A model generated the notes under the pieces. The model saw only the letters and a program-made list of their open reading frames with translations, was not told the origin of the DNA and searched no databases. A stretch of DNA of 58,924 nucleotides from Nitrospiraceae bacterium (GTDB lineage Bacteria > Nitrospirota > Thermodesulfovibrionia > Thermodesulfovibrionales > Dissulfurispiraceae), in the NCBI GenBank assembly GCA_012517735.1, contig JAAYUK010000223.1, positions 1 to 58,924 of the forward strand. Reading direction: 5' to 3'. A program made the position numbers and the translations under genes. Below are positions 1 through 10,067 of this stretch, one piece after another; positions within the stretch are counted from its first letter, which is position 1, and each line of letters begins with the position of its first letter.

Positions 1-1900
1 ACCGTATCCGTCCCCTCGCCGGCATTCTCGTTCACCACATCTCCAGCGTTGTCTACCACATAGGTATCATCGCCGAGCCCGCCGGTCATGGTGTCGGCTC
101 CGCCCTTGCCGTCGAGAACATCATTGCCCTCACCGCCAACCAATACATTTGCGGCGCTGTTGCCGGTAATGACGTTATCCAGAGCATTGCCCGTACCGTC
201 GATCACCGGCGTAACCGGCACCATCTGCGACTCCACATGCGAACCGACCACGCGCCATTCGTTGTAACCACTCGAAATATAGCTCCAGATATAGTAGCTC
301 GCATCAACATATGCAAGCACATAAAAACCATAAATAGTCGGCACCCACGCATAGTAACCATAGGGGACAAATACCCATCCGTAATGGCTCGTATCCACAT
401 ACACCCATCCGTAATCCTGCACCGTCACCTGCGTGCCGACCATCTTGGTCTCTTCGAGGGTCAGGTTCTCCATGTTTTCACCGAGCGTATAGGTGATGGT
501 GCTGCGCACCGTATCGGTTCCCTCGCCGGCGTTCTCGGTCACAACATCGCCGGCATTGTCCACAACATAGGTATCGTCGCCCTTGCCGCCGGTCATGGTA
601 TCAGCGCCACCCTTGCCGTCGATCACGTTTGCTGCATCATTGCCGGTTATCGTGTTGTTCAGTTCGTTGCCGGTGCCGCTGATCGCAGCCTCGCCGCTCA
701 GGACAAGATTCTCGACATTGGCACCCAGCGTATAATTCACCACGCTGTCGACGGTATCGGTTCCCTGATTCGCCATTTCGACGACAACGTCGCCGGTGTT
801 GTTCACATAATAGATGTCATTGCCTGCTCCGCCGGTCAGTACGTTTGCGGCGCTGTTACCGATCAGCACATTGTCGAGCGCATTGCCGGTGCCGTTGATT
901 GCCGACGTGCCGGTAAGCGTGAGATTCTCCACGTTGGCACTAAGCGTGCAGGTAATCGAGCTCTGCACCGTATCGGTGCCTTCATCGGCATTCTCTACCA
1001 CCACATCACCGGCATTATCAACCACATAGGTATCGTCACCCGTGCCGCCGGTCATGGTGTCCGCTCCGGTGCCGCCATCGAGATAGTCGTCTCCTGCCCC
1101 GCCCGAAAGAGCATTGTTCTTGCCATTGCCGACCAGCCAGTTGTCGAGCGCATTGCCCGTGCCGTTCAGCGCAGCGCCGATCAGTTCGAGATTCTCGACA
1201 TTCTCCCCGATGGTATAGTCAATGGAAGCATAAACCGAGTCAATCCCTCCGTCAGCCAGCTCGGTAACCGTGTCGCCGGCATTGTCGACGAAATACGTGT
1301 CGTCGCCCATACCACCGGTCATGGCATCAGCGCCTGCTGCACCGTCCAGAACATTGTCGGCATCGTTGCCGTTCAGCGCGTTATCCAGCGCATTGCCCGT
1401 GCCGTTGATTGCCGCAAATCCGGTAAGCATCAGGGCCTCGATGTTTGCGCCGATCGTATAGGAAACCGAAGACCGCACTTTATCGTAGCCCTCATCGGCC
1501 CTCTCGACCACCGTATCTGATGAATTGTCGACAATATACGTATCATTGCCGGCACCGCCCTTGAGCGTGTCGGCTCCTTCGCCGCCGTCAAGCAGGTTGT
1601 TTCCGTCATTACCGGTCAGGCGGTTGTTCTGTCCGTTGCCGGTGCCGTTGACGTTATCGGTGCCGGTCAGGACAAGGTTTTCGACATTGTCCGGCAAGGC
1701 ATAGGTAATGCTGGACTTTACCGTATCGAAACCGCTGTATTGCTGCTCTACAACCACATCACCCGCGTTGTCGACGATATAGGTATCATCTCCGCCAAGG
1801 CCGCTCATGGTGTCTGCTCCGGTGCCGCCGTCGATCAGGTTCCCACCCGCGTCACCCACCAGCGTATCGTCGCCGGCTGTGCCTGCGATGACAGGGACCT
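1..1900 (-). repeat. Tandem ~81-residue RTX units in the C-terminal part of the giant protein
   Basis: The motif VENLxL and its neighbours ([14 protein letters not shown], [15 protein letters not shown]) recur. Its start lies near 471, 713, 928, 1194, 1438 and 1681. Spacings are about 243 nt, with one of 215 and one of 267. The differences match one nonapeptide (27 nt) lost or gained in the GGxGxDxLx block, plus one residue. Each unit joins calcium-binding nonapeptides to a beta-rich segment, the layout of serralysin-type RTX proteins. Confidence 0.85.
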
Positions 1901-4900
1901 GAGCCTCCGCCGCACTCATCGACGGAACAATCAGCACGCTTCCGGCTGCATCCGTCGCAACCACATTCTTGAGCAGCACGGACTGTCCTTCCGGCAGCAT
2001 CACCCGCGTGTCGGCGCCTTCCTGCACAAACGAGGCGACGTTCGCCACAAGCGTCTCTGCACCGAATCCGGTCAGTTCAAGCGTGTCCACACCGACGACA
2101 AAATCCGTGATCGTATCGACCGCACCGCTTTCTTTCCGTACGGAGAATGTGTCGGCGCCCGCGCCGCCGGTCAGGGTGTCATTGCCCCTGCCGCCGGTCA
2201 GACGGTTGTTTGCTGCATTGCCGACCAGTGTATCGTTACCGTCGCCGGTGACAATGTTTTCAATGGATGAAGGATTGGTGATGCTCAGGGCCGTGCCGCC
2301 TATGCTGGCCACGCCGGTTGACAGATTGATGCTGCTGGCCGCCGTAACGGCAGCTGCGTTAACAGTGTCGATTCCGTTATCCGTATCGTTCAGCACATTG
2401 CGGCCGCCTGTCGCCGCAACCGAGGCAAACTCGTTCGTATACACATACGTATCGTCGCCGTTATCGGTCTTGCCGTACAGGTTCAGGCTCCAGCTCGTAA
2501 GGGTGCCGGTCTTGCCGGATGCTGCATCAATCACCTTCAGCGTCCAAGTGCCTGCTGCCGACTCTCCCCAGTCGTGCGTGGTGTCCAGGGTAAAGGCAAG
2601 CGTATCGGAACCGTTGAAATCCTTGTCTCCGGTCACCGAGGCGACACTGCCCGGCACCTTACCCGGACGATTGATCAGCACCGACTCGGTCCCCGACGGC
2701 GCAACGAGTTTCACAATCAGGTCGCCCGCGTTCTGGTGCGTCAGGGTGATCGTCACCTCGGCACGCTCCACCAGCATGGTATCGGTCACCGTAAGCGTAC
2801 TGCTGATGCCGGTTGCATTGTTATCGGGAATCGCAAGATTGACGGTGCCGCTCGACGGCGGCGCTGCAAGCGTTGCCCGATTGGCCGCAGTCCGCTGCGC
2901 AGTCCATGTTTCGGCAAGACGCACCGCGGCGAGCGCATCCACTTCGCCGAATCCATAGTCGTGCGACACATGCATGCCGCCGCCATTGCTGTTCTTTGCG
3001 CCGTTGTCCTTCCAGTCGGTCGAAGGGTCGTTCACCTTGCGGGCGGTCAGCGCAAGGATCTCCTGCACATCGCGGTATCCGAGGTTCGGGTTTGCCTCAA
3101 GCATAAGCGCAACGACACCCGACACGATCGCGGCGGAGAAGCTCGTGCCGCTGCCCTTGTCGTAATCAGTACCCATGACCGTGCCGTTTTCGTTCTCCAC
3201 CGACACCGACGTGCTGATGATATTGCTGCCCGGAGCCGAAACCAGCAGCGACGCGCCCGGCGTGCTCGACGAGATGCGCGACGACTCAAGACCGCCGAGA
3301 TCGGCAACCGTATTGATCTCGCCGACCACAATCACATCGCGGTTGTTTGTCATGACCGACTCGTTCGTGTTGCCGCCGATGTTGCGCACATTACCCGCAG
3401 CATCCACAATGACCGTGCCGAGATGATTGCGGCCGTTCGTCACAGCATCGGTCACCGCATCGGCAAAGGTGTTCAGGGGAGCAAACTGCCGCAGGACGCC
3501 CCAGCTGTTGTTCGCAATGTCGTAGTCCTTCATCTTCGCAAGGTTCTGCAGGTTGTTTGCATCCACGTTATAGCCGGCAAGCGTGGCATCGTAGGCAACA
3601 CCCACCGTACCCTCGCCGTTGTTGGCAGCAACCATAACCCCCGCGACCATGGTGGCATGATTCGAGGCAACGTCCTCGCTGCCCTCTCCTGCGCGCTCGC
3701 CCTCAGTCGCACGTGCCAGCCATGCAGCGTCAACATTCTGCTGCAGATCCTCGTGGCGGAAATCGAATATCTCTTTTGTCGTGCCGCCGACATCCGCCGG
3801 CTCGAACTGCGCAATCTTCACGCCTGCGCCGGTATAGTCCTTCCACACCGGCAATATCTTCGTGTCGGCAAGATACGTCTGCTCCACAAGCAGCTCATCC
3901 TTCGGCAGATCGGGTGTGCGGAGCGTAACCGTTGCGCGCATGACCGTATCCGTTTTGCCCGTCTCCTTCGCCGTTGCCGCTGCATGTCCGGCGCTGTCCT
4001 TTACCGTGTACTTGAAACTCATGAATCCGGTATAGTTGGCATCCGGCGTAAACAGCACATCTCCCGATGCCGTAATCTGCGCCGTGCCGCCGCGCACATC
4101 GTACAGCTTCAGAATCTGCAGACTGTCGCCCTGCAGGTCGAGGTCGTTCTTCAGCAGATGGTCTTTGGAGATCAGATGCGCCGAAGTGCGGTCAAATGCA
4201 TTGCCGTCGGCATCTTTCTCCAGCACATCGTCGGCAGGCAGCGGATTCGGCAGGTCCAGATCGATCACGCCGGTGTCCTTGAAGCTCAGTCGCTCGATGT
4301 TCTGCAGATAGTCAGCACCGTCCCTGCCGCTCACCGTATCGGAGACAAGCACCCCGTCCTTTGTCCGGGTAATCCGGTAGTCGGCAAAGTTGCCGCTGAA
4401 CTCGGCCGCATCGATACCGTCGCCGCCGTCAAGCACATCGTCGCCAGCGCCGCCCTTGAGCACGTCGTTCCCGCGGCCGCCCGAAAGCTCGTCATCGTCA
4501 AGCCCGCCGTCAAGCACATCGTCGCCCGCGCCGCCCATCAGCGTGTCGCGGCCCCTGCCGCCACGGAGGATGTCGTTGCCTGCGCCGCCGTCCACAAAAT
4601 CGTCGCCGTCGTCGCCGTTCAGCACATCGTTGGCGGCTCCGCCGATCATGATGTCGTCTCCCTCGCCGCCGCTCATCACTACGGTCTTCCTGCCGCCGCC
4701 GATCAGCACATCGTCGCCGCTGCCGCCCTCGACCATCTCGGCCTCGGCCTCGGCAAGATTCAGCACCACACCGCGCGTGTCCTTGACAATGATCCGGTCA
4801 AACCCCTCACCGGCATGCAGGTTTATCTGCTTGTCGTCTGCGTCGATTACCAGCACGTCATCTCCCGCGCCGGCCTCGAAAATGTCGGAGCCTGCGCCGC

Positions 4901-6557
4901 CTTCGAGCCAGTTGTTGCCGACCGTGCCGATCAGCGTATCGTTGCCCGCCCCGCCGATCGCGTTGAGCATGCCCTTGTCGCCAAGGTTGATATACTCGTC
5001 AAACGCCGTCATGGCAGTGTACGTCTTTGCCGGATCGGGAGCCTTTTCGATCTTGTCGGTATCAAGCGCCTTCCAGCTTTTTACGCTCGCATAGCCGCTG
5101 TCACTGTCGCCACCGCCGCCACCGTAGCTGCTTCCGCTGTCGCCGCCACCGTATGCGCCGCCGCCATAGGCACTGGTGCTTGTCGACATGGTCAGCTGGA
5201 AACTGTTGTTCGTGGCCGAGATGCTAATACCTCCGCCACCACCGCTTCCGCCGCCATAGTCTATATAGCCGCCTCCAGAACCGCCTCCCGAAGTACCGCC
5301 GGTGCTGCCGACACCTGACGAAAAATTCCACTGGGAAAACGCGATCTCGACATCGGCATCTGACTTCCCGACAAGCGGGGTGTAATCGACATTTTGCGAA
5401 GCGGCAGTTTGCGTAGTACTCTCTACGAATGTCTTGCCGTCTTCGCCGAGCACACAACTATTGCTTAACTCAATACCTCCACCGGCAGCACAATATGCCG
5501 CGGCTTCGGCATTACCGGTTTCAGAGCTGGGGGCTGTCTCGGCATTCCACGTTGCCCAATACGCAAGGCCGTTCAGCAGCGGGCTTTCACCTACCTGACA
5601 GACGTTGGGGTTCGTGGCAGGTGAGGTGGTGTAGGTGCAGACTTGAGCGGTGTTTTGGACGGGAAGTTCAAGTTCCTGCCCTTCGTAAATTTTTACATCC
5701 TTGATGCTTCCGTCTGCATATCTTGTGATTTTGCTTTCCGGTATGTTGTTGACACTTACAAGTTCAGCAAGCGTTGTATTGAATTTGTTTGCAATATCAC
5801 CTAACACATTATTTTTTTGAACCGTATAGACACCGGTAGATAAAGCTTCCTGGATGTCCTCCTCCTGCACAGGGATGAACTTCCTATTTCCACTAATTCC
5901 GCTCACATCATATACTTTTGTGACACTACCCTCACTAATTGAACAGACTCCCCCTGTTGTATTAAATCTTATATCTGGAATTTGATTTTCAATGACTTGA
6001 AAAGGCTTTATTGGACAATCAAGATTTATAGATGGAGAATATTTGATCTGCTCATAGCCAGTTCTTATGTTGATATCATTATTAGCGTTATTCCACCAAC
6101 TGCCGGACGTATCTAGATTAGGATTTGAAAAATACTTTGTCAGTGCATTATAAAGACCTCCACCCGCTAAGCATTCGCTCTCCGAAAGTCCCGCAGCACG
6201 ACATGCAACTCCAAGGACATAACTCGCTGCGGGAGTGAACGCAGACACAAATCCTGTCGAGTCTTGGGCCACATAGCCGTTGTAAGATCTTTGCAAGTCG
6301 TCATACCCCCCCCTCCTAAATGCATCTACAAAAATGCTATAAGTTACGGCACGTCCTACAGAAGTTGCATTGCTCGATGAAGACAATCCTGCATACCGAT
6401 CAATAAATTCAGCTAGATTAAAATCAGCAGGCACGACATACGGGGTACCGTCTTTTTTTAGAATATAATTCCCATCTTTGTCTCTAAGATATTTAGCTGA
6501 AACAGGGGAGCCCCCCCTTGAGTACACAGTAAATGACTCAGGATCAAATATTCCCAT
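1..6557 (-). CDS. Giant RTX repeat protein with subtilase (S8) and P-domain, 3' end beyond the window
   Basis: One reading frame stays open from an ATG at 6557 (GAGGG Shine-Dalgarno just upstream) to the window edge, at least 2,185 codons. There is no signal peptide, as expected for type I secretion. Order from the N-terminus: a unique AT-rich region; a LysM-like motif (about 5740-5835); a Gly/Ser/Tyr linker (5090-5310); RTX nonapeptides of GGxGxDxLx type (4400-4990); a cadherin-like segment (about 3960-4250); a subtilase domain (about 3110-3850); a P/Homo-B-like domain (2480-2850); then RTX units to the edge. In the subtilase, His967 (NHATMVAG), the NNSWG oxyanion region and Ser1139 (GTSFSA) are visible. 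The usual Asp position reads AQFEP, so Glu919 replaces Asp. The likely role is an extracellular calcium-dependent protease or adhesin. Activity is uncertain because of the Glu. Confidence 0.9.
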   Translation of the reverse strand, partial: MGIFDPESFTVYSRGGSPVSAKYLRDKDGNYILKKDGTPYVVPADFNLAEFIDRYAGLSSSSNATSVGRAVTYSIFVDAFRRGGYDDLQRSYNGYVAQDSTGFVSAFTPAASYVLGVACRAAGLSESECLAGGGLYNALTKYFSNPNLDTSGSWWNNANNDINIRTGYEQIKYSPSINLDCPIKPFQVIENQIPDIRFNTTGGVCSISEGSVTKVYDVSGISGNRKFIPVQEEDIQEALSTGVYTVQKNNVLGDIANKFNTTLAELVSVNNIPESKITRYADGSIKDVKIYEGQELELPVQNTAQVCTYTTSPATNPNVCQVGESPLLNGLAYWATWNAETAPSSETGNAEAAAYCAAGGGIELSNSCVLGEDGKTFVESTTQTAASQNVDYTPLVGKSDADVEIAFSQWNFSSGVGSTGGTSGGGSGGGYIDYGGGSGGGGGISISATNNSFQLTMSTSTSAYGGGAYGGGDSGSSYGGGGGDSDSGYASVKSWKALDTDKIEKAPDPAKTYTAMTAFDEYINLGDKGMLNAIGGAGNDTLIGTVGNNWLEGGAGSDIFEAGAGDDVLVIDADDKQINLHAGEGFDRIIVKDTRGVVLNLAEAEAEMVEGGSGDDVLIGGGRKTVVMSGGEGDDIMIGGAANDVLNGDDGDDFVDGGAGNDILRGGRGRDTLMGGAGDDVLDGGLDDDELSGGRGNDVLKGGAGDDVLDGGDGIDAAEFSGNFADYRITRTKDGVLVSDTVSGRDGADYLQNIERLSFKDTGVIDLDLPNPLPADDVLEKDADGNAFDRTSAHLISKDHLLKNDLDLQGDSLQILKLYDVRGGTAQITASGDVLFTPDANYTGFMSFKYTVKDSAGHAAATAKETGKTDTVMRATVTLRTPDLPKDELLVEQTYLADTKILPVWKDYTGAGVKIAQFEPADVGGTTKEIFDFRHEDLQQNVDAAWLARATEGERAGEGSEDVASNHATMVAGVMVAANNGEGTVGVAYDATLAGYNVDANNLQNLAKMKDYDIANNSWGVLRQFAPLNTFADAVTDAVTNGRNHLGTVIVDAAGNVRNIGGNTNESVMTNNRDVIVVGEINTVADLGGLESSRISSSTPGASLLVSAPGSNIISTSVSVENENGTVMGTDYDKGSGTSFSAAIVSGVVALMLEANPNLGYRDVQEILALTARKVNDPSTDWKDNGAKNSNGGGMHVSHDYGFGEVDALAAVRLAETWTAQRTAANRATLAAPPSSGTVNLAIPDNNATGISSTLTVTDTMLVERAEVTITLTHQNAGDLIVKLVAPSGTESVLINRPGKVPGSVASVTGDKDFNGSDTLAFTLDTTHDWGESAAGTWTLKVIDAASGKTGTLTSWSLNLYGKTDNGDDTYVYTNEFASVAATGGRNVLNDTDNGIDTVNAAAVTAASSINLSTGVASIGGTALSITNPSSIENIVTGDGNDTLVGNAANNRLTGGRGNDTLTGGAGADTFSVRKESGAVDTITDFVVGVDTLELTGFGAETLVANVASFVQEGADTRVMLPEGQSVLLKNVVATDAAGSVLIVPSMSAAEAQVPVIAGTAGDDTLVGDAGGNLIDGGTGADTMSGLGGDDTYIVDNAGDVVVEQQYSGFDTVKSSITYALPDNVENLVLTGTDNVNGTGNGQNNRLTGNDGNNLLDGGEGADTLKGGAGNDTYIVDNSSDTVVERADEGYDKVRSSVSYTIGANIEALMLTGFAAINGTGNALDNALNGNDADNVLDGAAGADAMTGGMGDDTYFVDNAGDTVTELADGGIDSVYASIDYTIGENVENLELIGAALNGTGNALDNWLVGNGKNNALSGGAGDDYLDGGTGADTMTGGTGDDTYVVDNAGDVVVENADEGTDTVQSSITCTLSANVENLTLTGTSAINGTGNALDNVLIGNSAANVLTGGAGNDIYYVNNTGDVVVEMANQGTDTVDSVVNYTLGANVENLVLSGEAAISGTGNELNNTITGNDAANVIDGKGGADTMTGGKGDDTYVVDNAGDVVTENAGEGTDTVRSTITYTLGENMENLTLEETKMVGTQVTVQDYGWVYVDTSHYGWVFVPYGYYAWVPTIYGFYVLAYVDASYYIWSYISSGYNEWRVVGSHVESQMVPVTPVIDGTGNALDNVITGNSAANVLVGGEGNDVLDGKGGADTMTGGLGDDTYVVDNAGDVVNENAGEGTDT

Positions 6558-6581
6558 AAAAACCCTCGTGCATTAATATAT

Positions 6582-7163
6582 TCATTTAATTCCGCAAACA
6601 ATTTGAAGCATATAAAAATGCTCATCTACTTTAAAAACTGAATAAGAGCAGCCGTCTCTGATATTCTGATCATGTGAGATTATTTCATCTGTGACATCAT
6701 AAACCAATACATAATCAGACCCAGAGTATTTCTTTAAACGCCATTCTTTATATCTGCTATTAATATGTTCTGTATCAATCATTTCGCGATTAAATATATT
6801 TTTTTGAATCAAGAATTCAATAAAATGTCGCGAGTGGTAAAAACTTTTTTTAATCGGCAATGTATCTGCCGAAATAAAAATATTTAAGGGTGAACATCCA
6901 AGCAAAAAAGCCAGAAGAATCGGCGCAATATAAAATAAACTTTTTTTAAATTGTTTCTTAATGAGCAAAAAAAACATGTATATCATAAAAAAGAGAGAAA
7001 GCCCCCAAATGGCGATAACTGTTAAATAAGAAACTAAATCAACATACAGAAAAATCCAACATACAATAAACAAAACAATCATCATAAATAATGGAACGAC
7101 CTCAGCTTTTTGGGGACAGAAGCGCGAAAAAGGGGACGGTTCTATTATTTGTTCATTCGGCAT
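6582..7163 (-). CDS. Unrecognised membrane protein encoded just upstream of the RTX gene
   Basis: This 193-residue protein starts at ATG 7163, behind a GGGGGG Shine-Dalgarno tract. The start overlaps the end of the preceding gene by 11 nt, and its stop lies 24 nt before the RTX start. Residues from about 25 to 105 contain hydrophobic segments (MMIVLFIVCWIFLYV, YLTVIAIWGLSLFFMIYMFF, FYIAPILLAFLLG), so two to three membrane spans are likely. They are followed by a charged soluble C-terminus ending in VCGIK. I recognise no family. The gene is much more AT-rich than its neighbours on either side, which suggests separate ancestry. An alternative start is the Met pair near 7085. A role in handling or immunity for the RTX protein is only a guess from position. 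Confidence 0.7.
   Translation of the reverse strand: MPNEQIIEPSPFSRFCPQKAEVVPLFMMIVLFIVCWIFLYVDLVSYLTVIAIWGLSLFFMIYMFFLLIKKQFKKSLFYIAPILLAFLLGCSPLNIFISADTLPIKKSFYHSRHFIEFLIQKNIFNREMIDTEHINSRYKEWRLKKYSGSDYVLVYDVTDEIISHDQNIRDGCSYSVFKVDEHFYMLQIVCGIK
7112..7137. repeat. Paired GGGGAC motif (REP-like) inside the start of the membrane-protein gene
   Basis: GGGGACAGAAGCGCG is followed, 20 bp after its start, by GGGGACGGTTCTATT. The two GGGGAC hexamers are direct repeats. Tracts of this kind resemble dispersed REP-type repeats in bacterial genomes. Here the motif lies within codons near the N-terminus and at the edge of the AT-rich stretch. Calling it REP is an inference from resemblance. Confidence 0.35.
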
Positions 7164-7563
7164 ACTGCCCCCCAGTCGGCATCTTCGCAAAAACCACTCC
7201 ATACTTCCCCGCATTGCCATCCGACGCAGTAAACGGATACACATGCGTGCGCTGAATGAGTTCTTCAAACGGTTCGTCCTGAAACCCTGCGTGCACGCGC
7301 ACGTAAAACTCTGTTTTGTCGTTCAGGTCTTTTATGATGCTTGCCTTGGCCACACAGCTTGCAGAAATGCCATAGCCCAGCGACTGCTGCTGTTCGACAA
7401 TCTGCCGGAGCAGCGGTGTGAGGTCTTCAACAGGCCGCTCGGAGGCAATGACAATGCCCTGTACTATGCCTTTGACCGTACGTGGCGCCCCCTGCCCCGC
7501 CGGCCCGTTCGGCGCGCCGGACGGTGCAGCTGTTTCCGTGATCTGATCTGACGCTTTATTCAT
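7153..7563 (-). CDS. Unrecognised 136-residue protein of the RTX operon
   Basis: ATG 7563 has a clear AAGGAGA Shine-Dalgarno, and the gene follows the previous one by 21 nt. Residues 1-28 form a low-complexity Pro/Gly/Ala-rich tail. The remainder is a compact alpha/beta-looking domain (IVQGIVIASERPVEDLTPLL, EFYVRVHAGFQDEPFEELI). It has no signal peptide, membrane span or metal motif. Codon use is GC-rich like the upstream gene and unlike the AT-rich gene downstream. No family is recognised. Its place between the 296-residue gene and the RTX gene, with a translationally coupled downstream neighbour, argues that the products work together. Confidence 0.7.
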   Translation of the reverse strand: MNKASDQITETAAPSGAPNGPAGQGAPRTVKGIVQGIVIASERPVEDLTPLLRQIVEQQQSLGYGISASCVAKASIIKDLNDKTEFYVRVHAGFQDEPFEELIQRTHVYPFTASDGNAGKYGVVFAKMPTGGQYAE

Positions 7564-7584
7564 GCTGTCTCCTTCGGTGTTTTT

Positions 7585-8475
7585 TCAGGCCCTGCCGGTG
7601 CTTTCACCGCCTTGATTGACGAGGCTGTGGCCGCAATATATGGAGAAAAAGTCTTTTCCGTTTCTGTCCGTGCCGCCGGCGATATGCCCGAACTTGACCG
7701 CTCCTGCCTGGGTGTGAAGCGCTTCGCAGACCTCGGGCGGTATTGCGTAGTGCCGCAGCAGGCGGAAAATGAGGGCGTAGAAGTCGCGAAGCTGGTAACC
7801 GGCATCGTAGAGGTTCAGGTCGAACGAATTTCTCCGGGTGTTGTTGTCGCTGACTTCGAGGTAGAGCAGGTCCTGCGCGTTGATCTTTGCGGCAGCGCAT
7901 TGGATGATGCTGCGCGAGATGTCGAACGGAACGCCTTTGGGGTCGTATATGGCGGCAATGCGCTCGCAGAGCCTGTCAACAGACAGGCCGGGGTGGCAGG
8001 TGTACTCGGAGACAAGATGCTTGGCGGCGGGGTCAAAGGCGTCCCACTTGTACCCGAACGCGCCAATGAACGGGTCGCGGCGGAAGGGGATGGTTTTTTT
8101 GTCGACGAGCATTTCGCCGTAGATTTTATAGACTGAGGAGGTTTCGCCTTCTTCGTATCCGAACAGGATATATGCCAGCCTCGGGAACAGCTCGCGGAGC
8201 GATGCTTTCTGCGCTTCCGGCATGTTCAGCTGTTCGCAGACGCCGAGCAGTTTTGCCTCGCCGTCGGGGCCGAGGTCTTCTCGCTTGACGGTGTAGACAA
8301 ACCGGTTGATGAAGAGCTTGCGGTCTGCCACCTTGCAGGAACGCTCAAACCAGGTCGGCACGCGCAGCCCGCCGACCAGCTGCACGAGCAGGCGCTCTTT
8401 CTCCCGCTTTTGCGCGACATGATCCGCCGCGGTCGTCTGCGGGGGTGTGTCTGTACTCTGTTCAGTCTGGTTCAT
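7585..8475 (-). CDS. Unrecognised 296-residue protein, first gene of the RTX operon
   Basis: The start at ATG 8475 is preceded by GGAGAG. It appears to be a soluble protein with a charged N-terminal 30 residues. The rest is rich in aromatic residues, with a striking C-terminal stretch (KFGHIAGGTDRNGKDFFSIYCG) that looks like paired beta strands around conserved Gly/Asp. It has no signal peptide. I do not recognise a family. It could be an enzyme acting on the RTX protein or an independent product. The three following genes lie on the same strand with gaps of 21 nt, an overlap, and 24 nt, so co-transcription through the RTX gene is likely. Confidence 0.7.
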   Translation of the reverse strand: MNQTEQSTDTPPQTTAADHVAQKREKERLLVQLVGGLRVPTWFERSCKVADRKLFINRFVYTVKREDLGPDGEAKLLGVCEQLNMPEAQKASLRELFPRLAYILFGYEEGETSSVYKIYGEMLVDKKTIPFRRDPFIGAFGYKWDAFDPAAKHLVSEYTCHPGLSVDRLCERIAAIYDPKGVPFDISRSIIQCAAAKINAQDLLYLEVSDNNTRRNSFDLNLYDAGYQLRDFYALIFRLLRHYAIPPEVCEALHTQAGAVKFGHIAGGTDRNGKDFFSIYCGHSLVNQGGESTGRA

Positions 8476-8504
8476 GGAACTCTCCGTAAAATTAGCATTT
8501 CAAC

Positions 8505-8570
8505 GTATCAGCATTCAGCTGTCAGCTATCAGCGTTCAGCATTTAAGCGTGGCAGCAATCAGCATTCAGC
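8505..8570. repeat. Degenerate TCAGC(A/G)TTCAGC repeat tract
   Basis: TCAGCATTCAGC occurs at 8508 and again near 8559, with related copies (GTCAGCTATCAGC, CAGCGTTCAGC) between. Units differ in spacing and sequence. The tract is non-coding and directly upstream of the RTX operon's first gene. Confidence 0.6.
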
Positions 8571-8781
8571 AAAAGAAGAACAAAACAATTGCATAGTATT
8601 TTCCCCGGCCTATTGCCTATCGCCTCAGGCCAGGCGCCTGCTTTTGTCTCTTGCCTGTCTTTGACTGATTGCTGACCGCCGCTTCCAGAGCGCCTACTGT
8701 TGGTGACGGCTGAGTGCTTCTTTACCGCTTCATTTTTTCCAGCTCCGCAATTAAAACATTTTTTCGCGCGCGTGTCTATCC

Positions 8782-8805
8782 GTAGAACTACTTAAGTATT
8801 TCTAC
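8782..8805. promoter_or_regulatory. 24-bp near-perfect palindrome, candidate operator
   Basis: The sequence is GTAGAA, one variable base, TACTTAAGTA, one variable base, TTCTAC. Both halves match except for a single complementary position. CTACCTAAT, a related half-site, follows at 8802 and recurs at 8825. A dimeric LuxR/NarL-type regulator could bind such a site. The response regulator gene at 8862-9494 is the obvious candidate, by position only. Confidence 0.5.
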
Positions 8806-8861
8806 CTAATCTGCCTTGCGGAAACTACCTAATGGACCGTTGGGGGATGTTTGAAAACAGC

Positions 8862-9494
8862 CTATTTTGAAGGGATTATCTTGTGCCTGATCGCGTATTG
8901 TGTAAGCTCTGAGACCGATGTCAGCGCAAGCCGGTTCATGATGCGATAACGATGCGAGTCAACCGTGCGCATACTGATATCGAGCATCTGCGCAATCTGC
9001 TTTGTCGTCTTCCCGCCGCAGATCAGAACAACAATCTGGATTTCCCGTTTGGACAGGGAGGGTTCATGCTTGGAGGCAGGGATTCCGGTCAGCGCGGTCT
9101 TGAGCGACTCGGCGCTGAAATAGGTGTGCCCCTGCGCTACATGCCTGATTGCCGCAATCAGGTCGTGGGAGCTGCAGTTTTTGAGGACATAGCCTACGGC
9201 CCCTGCCTGAATCATCGAGGCAACGGTCGCAGGTTTGTCCGTTGCGGTAAACGCGAGGACCTTTGCATTGCGGTTGGCGGCAACGATCCGGCGCGTTGCT
9301 TCTATGCCGTTTATCTCCGGCAGTTCGATATCCATGAGGCAGACGTCGGGCTTCAGCTGCTCAGCCATGGTTACCGCCTCTGCGCCATTGAACGTCTGCC
9401 CGGCGATGGTGAAGTCCTTCACCGACGCAAGACGCTGGCAGATCATTTCGCGGACAAAGCGGTGATCTTCAACGATGAGCAAGGAAATTGGCAT
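8862..9494 (-). CDS. NarL/FixJ-type response regulator
   Basis: The 210-residue protein has a receiver domain (residues 1-120) and a LuxR-type helix-turn-helix (about 145-205). The receiver shows the acidic pair ED near residue 9, the phospho-acceptor in CLMDIELPEI, the switch Thr in AFTATD, and the Lys in VLKN. The output domain has LSKREIQIVVLICGGKTTKQIAQML and the recognition-helix region RTVDSHRYRI. ATG 9494 is chosen because GGGGGAG lies about 7 nt before it; a GTG five codons earlier would bury that site. No sensor kinase lies next to it, so its partner is elsewhere. It may control the RTX operon through the palindrome at 8782. Confidence 0.9.
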   Translation of the reverse strand: MPISLLIVEDHRFVREMICQRLASVKDFTIAGQTFNGAEAVTMAEQLKPDVCLMDIELPEINGIEATRRIVAANRNAKVLAFTATDKPATVASMIQAGAVGYVLKNCSSHDLIAAIRHVAQGHTYFSAESLKTALTGIPASKHEPSLSKREIQIVVLICGGKTTKQIAQMLDISMRTVDSHRYRIMNRLALTSVSELTQYAIRHKIIPSK

Positions 9495-9620
9495 TATTCT
9501 CTCCCCCACACAGGGAACAAACTGAGTCTCAAAGTATCAAAAAAACCGAAGGATGTCAACAGGTGCGGGGCAGCGGCAGAGGCTTTTTCAGAGGAACGCC
9601 CAGCATGGAGCGCCGGACGA

Positions 9621-10067
9621 TTATTTGTTTATGGCTGTTTCAACCAGATGCATATGGCGGCCGTGAAAAGGATCCACAACCGTCACGCCTCGCCAGATAA
9701 AACCGTCCTGCAGATCTTCGCTGATGAGCAGCCGGCAGCGATTCTCCGCAGCCACGGCAAGAATGAGCGCATCCCAGATCTGCATGCTGTGGTCAGCCGC
9801 ACAATCGAACGCCGACTGAAAAGCCGGCCAGGTCGAGTCGGCCACCTCAAAACTGTCCGCCCAGGAAAGCAATGCCTGACGGGCAACGTCGGGCGTGCGA
9901 CCCGCCTTTGCAACCAGCACGCGGTACAGTTCTCCAAGGGTTTGCGCAGGCAGAATAACCCGATCAACAGGAAGCGTGCTGATAAGGTCCGCGGCAGCGG
10001 CGCAACGGGCTCTGTCTCCAAGTCCCTCCGCATAGGCAAGAATGTTGGTGTCGAGCGCGACTCTCAT
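9621..10067 (-). CDS. vapC: PIN-domain toxin (VapC-like)
   Basis: The 148-residue protein begins MRVALDTNILAYAEG, the first acidic strand of PIN ribonucleases. Further acidic positions are present (GELYRV, WDALILAVAA, LISEDLQDG). PIN toxins cleave RNA, often tRNA or rRNA, using Mg2+ held by these Asp/Glu residues. Its start shares one base with the stop of the antitoxin gene (TGATG), so translation is coupled. Confidence 0.85.
   Translation of the reverse strand: MRVALDTNILAYAEGLGDRARCAAAADLISTLPVDRVILPAQTLGELYRVLVAKAGRTPDVARQALLSWADSFEVADSTWPAFQSAFDCAADHSMQIWDALILAVAAENRCRLLISEDLQDGFIWRGVTVVDPFHGRHMHLVETAINK

Larger units (their letters stand above)
8476..8861. other. 386-bp intergenic region between response regulator and RTX operon
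   Basis: No gene is visible. The stretch holds a degenerate TCAGCATTCAGC-type repeat (8505-8570), a low-GC segment, and a 24-bp near-palindrome (8782-8805). It must contain the RTX operon promoter, but I could not choose a convincing -35/-10 pair. Confidence 0.6.

Noticed and set aside
237-5318. Long plus-strand open frames across the RTX gene
   Set aside because: They are antisense shadows of the repetitive GC-rich minus-strand gene, with no ribosome sites and Val/Ile/Ala-skewed products.
8505-8570. Possible CRISPR array
   Set aside because: The repeats are short, differ from each other and lack uniform spacers; no cas gene is near.
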